A DNA stretch of 64,000 nt from KACC-23026 sp963829575 (lineage in GTDB: Bacteria > Bacillota > Bacilli > Bacillales > Sporolactobacillaceae). Below, piece by piece: positions 51,561 through 59,549 of the stretch. The translations under genes were made by a program, and so were the position numbers. How positions within the stretch are numbered: position 1 is the first letter of the stretch; every line of letters starts with the position of its first letter. The notes below the pieces were generated by a model. That model saw only the letters and a list, made by a program, of their open reading frames with translations. It was not told the DNA's origin and searched no databases. The stretch lies in contig CAWHJF010000016.1 in the NCBI GenBank assembly GCA_963829575.1, positions 1 to 64,000 on the forward strand, in the 5' to 3' direction.

Positions 51561-52673
51561 TTATTCTAAGAAATCTTTGAGCTGTTTGCTTCGGCTTGGA
51601 TGGCGCAACTTCCTTAAAGCCTTAGCTTCAATTTGGCGAATTCGTTCGCGTGTGACTCCAAATACCTTACCCACTTCTTCTAGCGTCCGAGTGCGGCCGT
51701 CATCTAAACCAAACCGCAAACGAAGCACGTTTTCCTCACGATCGGTGAGGGTATCGAGAACATCTTCTAACTGTTCTTTTAACAATTCGTATGCCGCAGC
51801 GTCTTGTGGGGCTTGAGCGTCTTGGTCTTCAATAAAGTCCCCAAGGTGTGAGTCATCCTCTTCACCAATAGGTGTTTCAAGCGAAACAGGTTCTTGAGCA
51901 ATTTTTAGGATTTCCCGAACCTTATCGGAAGGAAGCTCCATCTCTTTTCCAATCTCTTCAGGTGTTGGTTCACGCCCAAGATCTTGAAGCATTTGTCGCT
52001 GAACACGGATGAGTTTATTAATCGTCTCAACCATGTGAACCGGGATTCGAATCGTACGCGCTTGGTCTGCAATGGCTCGTGTAATAGCTTGACGAATCCA
52101 CCAGGTCGCGTACGTACTGAACTTATAGCCTTTTCTGTAATCAAATTTTTCTACCGCTTTGATTAAGCCCATATTTCCTTCTTGGATAAGGTCCAAAAAG
52201 AGCATTCCACGTCCGACATAACGCTTTGCAATGCTGACCACCAATCTCAAGTTCGCTTCTGCAAGGCGTCTTTTGGCTTCGTCATCGCCTTCTTCAATCC
52301 GTTTTGCAAGTGAGATCTCATCTTCAGCTGAGAGAAGATCGACTCGCCCAATTTCTTTTAGATACATTCTTACTGGATCGTTAATTTTGACTCCAGGCGG
52401 AACACTCAAATCACTAAGATCAAACTCTTCATCTTTACTTCCAGCGGGTTCTTCGACTTCTTCGGTTTCTTCAAGGACATCGATTCCTTGTTCACCTAGA
52501 AAATCGTAAAACTCATCCATTTGTTCTGAGTCTTGATCAAATGGCGCTAGTCGCTCTGCAATTTCTCCATAAGATAAGACCCCGCGTTTTTTTCCTATTT
52601 CTACTAATTGTTCTTTCATTTGATCAAGGGTCACTTCTGGCTCAACTTTTGGCTTGCTTTGTTTTTCAGCCAT
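51561..52673 (-). CDS. sigA: Primary sigma factor SigA (RpoD)
   Basis: The main vegetative sigma factor. ATG at 52673 follows AAGGAGGGG and gives 370 residues. Region 1.1 spans about 10-75; region 1.2 is DPVRMYLKEIGRVDLLSAED; region 2 includes NLRLVVSIAKRYVGRG, LDLIQEGNMGLIKAVEKFD and YKFSTYATWWIRQAITRAI; region 3 is near 220-270; and region 4.2 has VTRERIRQIEAKALRKLRH near 335. It is cotranscribed with dnaG, 38 bases downstream of its stop. Confidence 0.97.
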   Translation of the reverse strand: MAEKQSKPKVEPEVTLDQMKEQLVEIGKKRGVLSYGEIAERLAPFDQDSEQMDEFYDFLGEQGIDVLEETEEVEEPAGSKDEEFDLSDLSVPPGVKINDPVRMYLKEIGRVDLLSAEDEISLAKRIEEGDDEAKRRLAEANLRLVVSIAKRYVGRGMLFLDLIQEGNMGLIKAVEKFDYRKGYKFSTYATWWIRQAITRAIADQARTIRIPVHMVETINKLIRVQRQMLQDLGREPTPEEIGKEMELPSDKVREILKIAQEPVSLETPIGEEDDSHLGDFIEDQDAQAPQDAAAYELLKEQLEDVLDTLTDREENVLRLRFGLDDGRTRTLEEVGKVFGVTRERIRQIEAKALRKLRHPSRSKQLKDFLE

Positions 52674-52710
52674 TTGATCCCCTCCTTCCAAGCTCAAAAT
52701 TCTTATTACT

Positions 52711-54516
52711 TTAATGGCTTTTTTGCAATTGGTTTTTCATTTGTATGATCTCTGCTAGTAAATGAGTAGCAGTCTCGATGTCTTGATTTTGTTCAGCAAT
52801 GGTCTTCAACTTCATTTTCTTTTCAATTTCAAGTACTTTTTGATGCTTTAAGACTTGGTTCATATAATCCTCAATGACTTGATCATCAGCCTCTTCATCT
52901 ATGTCGAGCATAGCAAGTTCTGTAACGTGATCTCGCAGTCCTTCTTCTGGCAGTCTTTGAATAAAAGACCCTACATCCGCTTCAAAACCTTCTTCATAAA
53001 AGGCATAGAGATAAGCAATGATGGCTTGGTTGATCTCATCATAAAAAGCGCCGCCAACCTGCTCACGCACTCGTCTTGCAATGTCTTCATCACGCATCAT
53101 ATGAACGATCAAATAGCGTTCAGCCATTATGTGAGCTGGAAGCAGATGAGGTGTCTTCTTTAATCTTTGAACAGAAGTTGGTCTCGTCTCATCCGTTTGC
53201 TTTGACCGTTTTTTTCGTCGAAACAATTGGTATTGCTGTTGTTTCAACGCTTCAAGGGATAAGGAAAATTCATCCGCAAGTTGCCGTAAATAATGGTCTC
53301 GCTCCACCGCCTTTGGCAGATCTGATAAAAGATTTAAAACCTCTTCAATGTACTTGAGGCGATCGGCTTCATCTGATAAGTTACGGCCTTTTCTCAAATA
53401 CATGATTTTAAATGCGGTTACCGTCAAACTTGCCCCTAATACATCTTGCCTAAAACGATCCCCACCAAAACGGGAAATGTACTCATCGGGGTCTAAACCA
53501 TCTGACATTTGTGCAATTTTAACGGAACGACCATATTTTTCTAAAATTGAGGCGGCACGAAATGCAGCATCTACTCCAGCTTGATCAGAGTCGTAGCTTA
53601 TTATTATCTTTTCGGCACCACGTGTCAAAATTCCTGCTTGTTCTTCAGTTAATGATGTTCCCATTGAGGCAATACCATTTTTTACACCGACTTGAAAAGC
53701 CTTGATGACATCCATATACCCTTCAAACAAGACGACCTCATTTTTTTGCTTAATCGTTTGTCGCGCTGAGTGGTAGCCATACAATAAACGACCTTTATGG
53801 AAAATAGAGGATTCTGGTGTGTTTAAATATTTGGGTTTTTGATCATCTAAAACCCGCCCAGCAAAGGCAACCGGTCTTCCTCTTGTATCCCAAATGGGGA
53901 ACATAATACGGTTACGGAATCGATCGTACCATTTCCCATCAAATGACCGTTTTGCGACCATGCCAACCTGCTCAAACAATTCAAGAGGCAGTTCCCTCCG
54001 TTTTAAGAAGTTCGATTGAGTATGCCAGTCGTTGGCGGCATAGCCAATTTGGAAATGCTTGATGGTTTCCTTAGATAAGCCTCGTTTTTCCAGATAGTCT
54101 AGGGCCGGCTTGCCATAGGCTGTCTCAGTTAAAAGATAATGAAAAAATTTGGTTAAGAGCTCCATCCCATGGTATAATGACCCTAGTTGATCTTTCTTTT
54201 TATTCTCAACTTGTGACTCGCCTATTCCTTGAATGGCGATATTGACTTTATCCCCCAAGTGTTGAACAGACTCTGGAAAACTCATGCCTTCAATTTCTTG
54301 AATAAAGGAAAACACATTCCCTCCCATTCCACAACCAAAACAATGAAAAATTTGTTTATCCGGTGAAACAGAGAAAGACGGTGTATGTTCCTGATGAAAC
54401 GGACATAAACCAAAATAATTCCGTCCCGATTTTTTCAATTGGACGTATTCTCCGACAACATCCACAATATCAGAGGCTTTTCTTACTTGCTCAATGATTT
54501 CCTCTTCAATCCTCAC
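52711..54516 (-). CDS. dnaG: DNA primase DnaG
   Basis: DnaG makes RNA primers for replication. The zinc domain is CPFHQEHTPSFSVSPDKQ then HCFGCG (near residues 35-60). The TOPRIM domain has EVVLFEGYMDVIKAF (near 260) and IISYDSDQAGVDAAF (near 305). The helicase-interaction domain fills about 440-600. GTG at 54516 is my best start because GGGGATG stands seven bases upstream, but ATG at 54525 or 54531 is possible. It overlaps the end of yqxD. Confidence 0.93.
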   Translation of the reverse strand: MRIEEEIIEQVRKASDIVDVVGEYVQLKKSGRNYFGLCPFHQEHTPSFSVSPDKQIFHCFGCGMGGNVFSFIQEIEGMSFPESVQHLGDKVNIAIQGIGESQVENKKKDQLGSLYHGMELLTKFFHYLLTETAYGKPALDYLEKRGLSKETIKHFQIGYAANDWHTQSNFLKRRELPLELFEQVGMVAKRSFDGKWYDRFRNRIMFPIWDTRGRPVAFAGRVLDDQKPKYLNTPESSIFHKGRLLYGYHSARQTIKQKNEVVLFEGYMDVIKAFQVGVKNGIASMGTSLTEEQAGILTRGAEKIIISYDSDQAGVDAAFRAASILEKYGRSVKIAQMSDGLDPDEYISRFGGDRFRQDVLGASLTVTAFKIMYLRKGRNLSDEADRLKYIEEVLNLLSDLPKAVERDHYLRQLADEFSLSLEALKQQQYQLFRRKKRSKQTDETRPTSVQRLKKTPHLLPAHIMAERYLIVHMMRDEDIARRVREQVGGAFYDEINQAIIAYLYAFYEEGFEADVGSFIQRLPEEGLRDHVTELAMLDIDEEADDQVIEDYMNQVLKHQKVLEIEKKMKLKTIAEQNQDIETATHLLAEIIQMKNQLQKSH

Positions 54517-54955
54517 GTATGTCATCCCCACGGCGTCTTAACAACACCCATTCTTCTAATGCTTTTCTAAAAGATTGTTTGTCTTCAGAGGTCATGGCTT
54601 TAGGGCCTTTAGTTCGTTGCCCCTGATCCCTAAGTTTTTTGGAAACATACCGTTGATCAAGCAAACTGGCAATATTCCCCTCATTTATAGGTTTTCCACG
54701 AGCTGTTAGGACATAAACCCCTCTTTGCGTCAAAAGCCCGGCAAGCCCCATATCCTGAGTAATGACTAGATCCCCACGTTGAATATGATTCACAATGTAA
54801 AGATCAGCCGCCTCGCGATCAGGGTCCACATAAACCCAATCTCCATCATACCGTGTTGAGTGATGAACGTATGACGCCACAAAAATGGATTCCATTCCAT
54901 AGAGGCTTGCGATTTCTAGGATTTCATCTTTAACTGGGCAGGCATCTGCATCCAC
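54506..54955 (-). CDS. yqxD: YqxD/YaiI family protein (UPF0178)
   Basis: A conserved 149-residue protein with a PIN/NYN-like fold; its role is unknown. Motifs: VDADACPVKDEI at the start, VYVDPDREAADLYIVNHIQRGD, VITQDMGLAGLLTQ, and LTARGKPINEGNI. The open frame continues upstream through RARIFVDADAC, which is part of the first strand in relatives, but no ATG, GTG or TTG precedes it in frame; the nearest ATG is out of frame by two bases. GTG at 54955 is the only standard start, and would remove that strand. Confidence 0.85.
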   Translation of the reverse strand: MDADACPVKDEILEIASLYGMESIFVASYVHHSTRYDGDWVYVDPDREAADLYIVNHIQRGDLVITQDMGLAGLLTQRGVYVLTARGKPINEGNIASLLDQRYVSKKLRDQGQRTKGPKAMTSEDKQSFRKALEEWVLLRRRGDDIRED

Positions 54956-55250
54956 AAAAATCCGTGCGCGTCTCTTTTCATAACTTATGATATGTGATCA
55001 CCCTTAAGTTTAGGTCAATAAAAACGGTTTTTAACAAACCAGATTGTTTCTATCTACACTATATTCGAGATCAAGCTTAAAAAATCCTTTAAACCTCTCT
55101 ATGTTTTAATTTTTCGAATGTTGTCGAATGCCATCCATATTGTCATGTATTCACTATTTTTATCACAAATATGTATTATAATACATTGAAATTAGAATAC
55201 ACAAGTAAAAAATATCAAAAAGTCAAGTCTTTTTTATAAAAAGAGCGGAA
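54956..55250. other. Intergenic region upstream of yqxD-dnaG-sigA
   Basis: A 14-base perfect palindrome TGTATTATAATACA lies at 55172-55185 and contains TATAAT on both strands. On the minus strand this could be the -10 box of the dnaG-sigA operon, with TTGTGT 18 bases upstream as a poor -35 box. Nothing else is seen. Confidence 0.45.
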
Positions 55251-56069
55251 TTAGACGTCCCTTATCTTTTTCTTCAAAGTATTTAAAATGATATTAGCCG
55301 TTTCTTCCACCGCACGATTGGAGACATTAATGATTTCACAGCCAATTTTTTGTGTGACGGATTCAAAATGTTCCAGTTCTTGTTCAATCCGCTCAAGGCG
55401 TGCATAATGAGCATCTTGAGCAAGTCCCAATGCTCTGAGACGCTCTTTCCTAATATCGTTAAGTTGTGTTGGGGAAATACGTAGACCAAAGCATTTTTTA
55501 GGGTTGATTTTAAAGAGTTCTTCTGGCGGCTCCACCTCTGGAACAACCGGAACATTGGCCACCTTAAGCCTTTTCAAAGCCAAATACTGTGAAAGTGGGG
55601 TTTTAGAGGTTCGCGACACGCCAATTAAAACGACATCGGCTCTCAGAATGCCTCTCGGATCGCGTCCATCATCGTACTTAACAGCAAATTCAATAGCTTC
55701 AACACGTTGAAAATAATCTTCATCGAGTTTATGAATCAGACCGGGTTCATACATCGGCTCTTCTTTAAAAACCTGACTCATTTTTTGAATGGAAGGGCCC
55801 AAGATGTCGATGTAGGGCACCCTATTTTTTTCAGCCTGTTGAACCAAATAAGCTTTGATCTCCTTAATTACAATTGTAAAAGCAATTAAGGCTTGTTTTT
55901 CCTTAGCATCCCGGATAATGTTGTCTACCACTTCAGGTTCATTGACGTACGGAAAGCGCAGTGTCTCGATCTGATGGGATTGAAATTGACTTTTGGATGC
56001 TTGAATGACAAGATCCGCAGTCTCGCCAACGGAGTCGGATACGACATAAATCAATCGATTCACTTTCAA
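55251..56069 (-). CDS. yqfL: PPDK regulatory protein (bifunctional kinase/phosphorylase) YqfL
   Basis: This DUF299 enzyme turns pyruvate phosphate dikinase (or PEP synthase) off and on by phosphorylation and phosphorolysis. The N-terminal motif is IYVVSDSVGETADLVIQA. The P-loop-like GVSRTSKTPLSQYLA is near residue 150, and KCFGLRISPTQLNDIRKERL near 195. 272 residues. TTG start with GGAGG upstream. In B. subtilis yqfL follows ccpN, but ccpN is not in this window. Confidence 0.93.
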   Translation of the reverse strand: MKVNRLIYVVSDSVGETADLVIQASKSQFQSHQIETLRFPYVNEPEVVDNIIRDAKEKQALIAFTIVIKEIKAYLVQQAEKNRVPYIDILGPSIQKMSQVFKEEPMYEPGLIHKLDEDYFQRVEAIEFAVKYDDGRDPRGILRADVVLIGVSRTSKTPLSQYLALKRLKVANVPVVPEVEPPEELFKINPKKCFGLRISPTQLNDIRKERLRALGLAQDAHYARLERIEQELEHFESVTQKIGCEIINVSNRAVEETANIILNTLKKKIRDV

Positions 56070-56235
56070 TTTAGTAACCTCCAGAAAAGATAGCTTCTCT
56101 TCTTAATATTAAACATATCTATGAAAAATCCCTTTTTTTTTGATAAACGTACACGAATTTGTCAAACCCATACTTTTAAGCATCTACAACTTCACACGAA
56201 ATAAACCTTTATTCTAGAATTCCCCAGAGAGACGG

Positions 56236-56270
56236 CAAAAAAAAGAAACGTCAATTAATGAAACGTTTCA
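56236..56270 (-). terminator. Terminator of recO
   Basis: GAAACGT pairs with ACGTTTC around an eleven-base loop, then TTTTTTTT. It overlaps the recO stop codon. Confidence 0.85.
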
Positions 56271-57020
56271 AGTAGAAGGGGGTTCTAGCTTTTCAATTTG
56301 GTCGATAAATCGTTTGGATTTTAAGTTCAACCCAGAATAATGCTCCAGGTATTCATCAATCATTTTCGTCATGAGTTGAACGGTCTCCTCTTTTAGAGTT
56401 ATCTCACCGATTTGGTTCGGATCTATTTTTTGAAAAAGATAAAACAAGCGCGTCACTGAATTCGGAAGCGGATAAGCGTGTGAATCTTGATGTCGGCAAT
56501 TTGCGCATACTAGACCGCCTAAACCAATAGAAAAGGAAAAGGGGCCATCTTGTCCGCCACAAGAGACGCAACCCTCTAATTCAGGTTGTATGCCCGCTAG
56601 CTTCAGCATTCTTAAATCAAAAATGATCCGTAATACTTTTGGTGCGCGCTTTTCTTCAAGCAATTCAAGAAGCTTCAGTAACCAACTAAATAAAGTCGGT
56701 AAAGGCTGCCCTTCTTCCGTAAGCTTGTCCACCATATCAATCATATAGACGGCATAAGCCATAACGGTAATATCGGATTTTATGTAACGAAACAGTTCAA
56801 TGGGATCGGCTTGATAGAGACTGCCTAGCCCCTTTCCTTTTTGATATAAATACTGGCCATGTGTAAGGAGCTGTGAACCGGATGCAAGTTTACTTCGCGG
56901 CTTTTTGGCTCCTCTTGCCATGACCCCAATTTTTCCTTTTTCTTTTGTAAGCAATGTCAATATCTTATTGGATTCCCCGTAATTCGTAGATCGAATCACG
57001 AGGCCCTCAACTGTATTCAT
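56268..57020 (-). CDS. recO: DNA repair protein RecO
   Basis: RecO helps load RecA onto SSB-covered DNA. The N-terminal OB fold starts NTVEGLVIRSTNYGESNKILTLLT, typical of RecO. The helical C-terminal part contains a zinc motif with CVSCGG and CANCRH (near 148-180). ATG at 57020 with GGGTGAG is chosen, giving 250 residues. It lies 15 bases after yqzL. The genes glyQ and glyS that follow recO in B. subtilis are absent. Confidence 0.94.
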   Translation of the reverse strand: MNTVEGLVIRSTNYGESNKILTLLTKEKGKIGVMARGAKKPRSKLASGSQLLTHGQYLYQKGKGLGSLYQADPIELFRYIKSDITVMAYAVYMIDMVDKLTEEGQPLPTLFSWLLKLLELLEEKRAPKVLRIIFDLRMLKLAGIQPELEGCVSCGGQDGPFSFSIGLGGLVCANCRHQDSHAYPLPNSVTRLFYLFQKIDPNQIGEITLKEETVQLMTKMIDEYLEHYSGLNLKSKRFIDQIEKLEPPST

Positions 57021-57035
57021 AATACTCACCCATCA

Positions 57036-57173
57036 TTAATGAACGGGTTGATCGCGATACGGTTCCTCTTCAGTTAACTCGAATTCGTCTCCTTCGTCTG
57101 TAAGTTCCTTGTAAAGAAGATAGGTGTCAATGTTTCCAGTCATGCAAAAGACTTTCCAAGTAAAGTCTAACAT
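57036..57173 (-). CDS. yqzL: YqzL family small protein
   Basis: A 45-residue protein reading MLDFTWKVFCMTGNIDTYLL, then an acidic tail ending EEEPYRDQPVH. The MLDFTWKVFxxTGxxxTYLL phrase is the mark of YqzL, the tiny gene between era and recO in Bacillus. AAAGGTGG lies seven bases before ATG. The function is unknown. Confidence 0.88.
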   Translation of the reverse strand: MLDFTWKVFCMTGNIDTYLLYKELTDEGDEFELTEEEPYRDQPVH

Positions 57174-57386
57174 GCGTCAACCACCTTTCATACTATTTTA
57201 GAACTACTCTTAGGATTAACAATCTGCCGTCAAACCATGAGAAGGAAAATATGTAAATTTCCTTCCTTGTCTTAGGAACGTCCAAAAGATCCAGTTGGTC
57301 CTTTTGACACCTTAATCTTGTCATCTTTCTGAAGTTGTACCATTTTGGACTTGCGGAAACGTTATGAACAATCAACCCGTCCTTTT

Positions 57387-58292
57387 TTAGTAGTCTTCTT
57401 TACCGAATCCAAAATCACGTAAGTGGAAGGCCTTATCCCGCCAATTTTTTTGCACTTTAACCCAAAGCTCTAAATAGACCTTTGTGCCTAATAACCCCTC
57501 AATGTCGCGACGAGCACGAGATCCAATTTCTTTAAGCATTTTACCGCCTTTTCCAATAATAATGCCTTTTTGAGAATTACGTTCCACAATAATTGCAGCT
57601 TGAACGGTCATTTTTTCTCCGCCAGTTGGATTGACAATGTTTTCAATCACGACTGCGACCGAATGGGGGATCTCTTCCTCCGTCAAATGAAGGATTTTCT
57701 CGCGAATTAGCTCCGAAATGATAAAGCGTTCAGGGTGGTCAGTCACTTGGTCATCTGGATAATATTTTGGACCTTCTTCTAAGTATTTTTTGATTTCTCC
57801 TAGCATAGTATTCACATTATTCCCAAGTCGTGCAGAAATGGGGACAACCTCGGCAAATGGCATTTCGTTTTGATACGAGGCAATCGCTGGTAATAATTGA
57901 TCTGGGTGAACCAAATCAATCTTGTTTAATATTAAAAAAACAGGTGTCTGAGATTTTTTTAACCGTTCCATTATAAATTGATCACCACGGCCAAGCCCTG
58001 CTTCGGCATCCACCATAAATAGAATTAAATCCACTTCTTTTAAAGTGCGCTCCGCAGTCTCCGTCATAAACTGCCCCAAGCGATGCTTAGGCTTATGTAT
58101 GCCTGGGGTGTCTATAAATACGATCTGAGCATCCTCGGAGGAATAAACCCCTTGTATTTTATTACGAGTCGTCTGTGGCTTGTTACTCATAATGGCCACT
58201 TTCTGTCCGACCAGTTCGTTTAGAAGTGTTGATTTTCCAACATTAGGTCGACCAATCAAAGCAACAAAACCTGATTTAAATTCATTCGTCAT
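57387..58292 (-). CDS. era: GTPase Era
   Basis: Era binds the 3' end of 16S rRNA and checks 30S assembly. G1 is GRPNVGKSTLLN (near 13), G3 DTPGIHKPKHRLG (near 58), G4 LNKIDLV (near 122), and G5 ISARLGNNV. The C-terminal KH domain has GIIIGKGGKMLKEIGSRAR near 240. 301 residues. It overlaps cdd by 11 bases. The ribosome binding site is AAAGGA. The 57174-57386 gap downstream holds a GGAAGGAAA/TTTTCCTTC hairpin and no clear gene. Confidence 0.96.
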   Translation of the reverse strand: MTNEFKSGFVALIGRPNVGKSTLLNELVGQKVAIMSNKPQTTRNKIQGVYSSEDAQIVFIDTPGIHKPKHRLGQFMTETAERTLKEVDLILFMVDAEAGLGRGDQFIMERLKKSQTPVFLILNKIDLVHPDQLLPAIASYQNEMPFAEVVPISARLGNNVNTMLGEIKKYLEEGPKYYPDDQVTDHPERFIISELIREKILHLTEEEIPHSVAVVIENIVNPTGGEKMTVQAAIIVERNSQKGIIIGKGGKMLKEIGSRARRDIEGLLGTKVYLELWVKVQKNWRDKAFHLRDFGFGKEDY

Positions 58293-58689
58293 GATGTGTC
58301 ATATCCTTTGCTCCAAATGCACCAGGAAGTAACTCCTGGACCGTTGTTTCTAGACGCTCACCTTGTAAGTTTGTGAGGATCACTGGCATATCCGCTGGAC
58401 AAAGCTCAGAGATCACCTGTCGACAGGCCCCACACGGCGGAACTGGGCGCTCACTATCGGCCACAACGACCAACTTTTTAAAGTGTTTCAACTCATCCGC
58501 ATACGCCTTAAATAAAGCCGTCCGTTCCGCACAATTCGTGACGGAGTACGCCGCGTTTTCAATATTACATCCTAGCACAACCTCATCATCATCCGTCAAT
58601 AAGGCAGCGCCTACTTTAAACCCTGAATATGGAACATACGCTCGTTCTCGTGCTAGTTTAGCTTGCTCTATGAGTGTTTCATCGTTCAT
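58282..58689 (-). CDS. cdd: Cytidine deaminase
   Basis: Cdd converts cytidine and deoxycytidine to uridine forms. The catalytic Cys-His-Glu set is NIENAAYSVTNCAERTALFKA (zinc Cys and Glu, near 53) and PPCGACRQVI (two zinc Cys, near 86). Bacterial tetrameric type, 135 residues from ATG at 58689, which has AGGTGA upstream. GTG at 58698 is an alternative. It follows dgkA closely and overlaps era, so it is part of one operon. Confidence 0.94.
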   Translation of the reverse strand: MNDETLIEQAKLARERAYVPYSGFKVGAALLTDDDEVVLGCNIENAAYSVTNCAERTALFKAYADELKHFKKLVVVADSERPVPPCGACRQVISELCPADMPVILTNLQGERLETTVQELLPGAFGAKDMTHHDE

Positions 58690-58698
58690 TTCAGTCAC

Positions 58699-59075
58699 CT
58701 ACATTCCTAATAAATATTTGGAAAAGATCAGTACACCTACGATTAAGGCAATAATTGAAAAAAAAGGACGGCTCCGGCAGCCACATCTTTTGCAGCTCGT
58801 GCGAGAGGATGGTGCTCCCTGGTGACCAAATCCACCGTTCGCTCAATCGCTGTGTTGACAAGTTCTAGCCCAATGACACCGCCAATTACACCAATTAAGA
58901 TCGCCCAATCCTCAAGGTTTATCCGAAGCCATAGGCCAAGAATGACGACCAAAATAGCTGCCAATGTATGGATCTTTAAATTTCGTTCTTTACTAAACGC
59001 ATGGCCGATTCCAAAAAAAGCGTCTCGAAAGCGATGGGAGAATCGCCTTTTCATTTTGCTCGGTCCCCCAAACAT
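58699..59075 (-). CDS. dgkA: Undecaprenol/diacylglycerol kinase DgkA, frameshifted at a poly-T run
   Basis: DgkA phosphorylates undecaprenol for cell-wall lipid recycling in Bacillus. The protein has the FFGIGHAFSKERNLKIH start, two membrane helices, GLELVNTAIERTVDLVTREHHP (active site, near 70-90) and AKDVAAGAVL. As printed it stops at 58743 with VLFFQLLP. One extra T in the eight-T run (58758-58765) would let it continue SIIALIVGVLIFSKYLLGM to TAG at 58699-58701, next to cdd. I give the restored span. Start may be 59075 or ATG at 59054. Confidence 0.85.
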
Positions 59076-59549
59076 TTAAGAGGACCTCGTAAGTCCAAAT
59101 GAATCCAGAAGCGTATCTTGAAGGCTAAACATTTCTTTCTCCTCTTCTTCGGTCATGTGGTCATAGCCTAAGAGGTGTAGGAAACCATGAAGGGTTAAAA
59201 ACCCTAACTCTCGTTTAAAAGAGTGGCCATGTTCTTCAGCCTGTTCATAGGCTTTGGGGATTGAAAGGATAATATCACCCAGAATTCGAGGAAGTTCCTC
59301 ACCAACAATGGGAATCTCCCCCTCCCCTTCTTCTTCTAGGGCAAAAGAAATCACATCTGTTGGCTGATTTTTATTTCGATACGTCGCATTAATTTCTTGA
59401 ATGCGCTCATTCCCAACAAATGAAACCGAGAGCTCCGCTTCGTCAATTTTAAGTTCATTTGCCGCAAATTTAAGCAGGTCATCTAAAGTTGTGATCATTT
59501 CAGTTGAAACATCTTGGTCTTCGTCTTGGAAATCGACCTCTAAACTCAT
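59076..59549 (-). CDS. ybeY: Endoribonuclease YbeY
   Basis: YbeY is a zinc RNase for 16S rRNA maturation and ribosome quality control. The zinc motif is HGFLHLLGYDH (HxxxHxxxxxH, near residue 128). ADVISFA-type wording (TDVISFALEE) and GDIILSIPKAYEQAE are conserved. 157 residues. GGCGGTGAG precedes ATG. The last codons meet the dgkA start. Confidence 0.94.
   Translation of the reverse strand: MSLEVDFQDEDQDVSTEMITTLDDLLKFAANELKIDEAELSVSFVGNERIQEINATYRNKNQPTDVISFALEEEGEGEIPIVGEELPRILGDIILSIPKAYEQAEEHGHSFKRELGFLTLHGFLHLLGYDHMTEEEEKEMFSLQDTLLDSFGLTRSS

Noticed and set aside
57193..57375. A 60-codon minus-strand ORF between era and yqzL
   Set aside because: No convincing ribosome binding site, no family resemblance, biased composition; left as intergenic.
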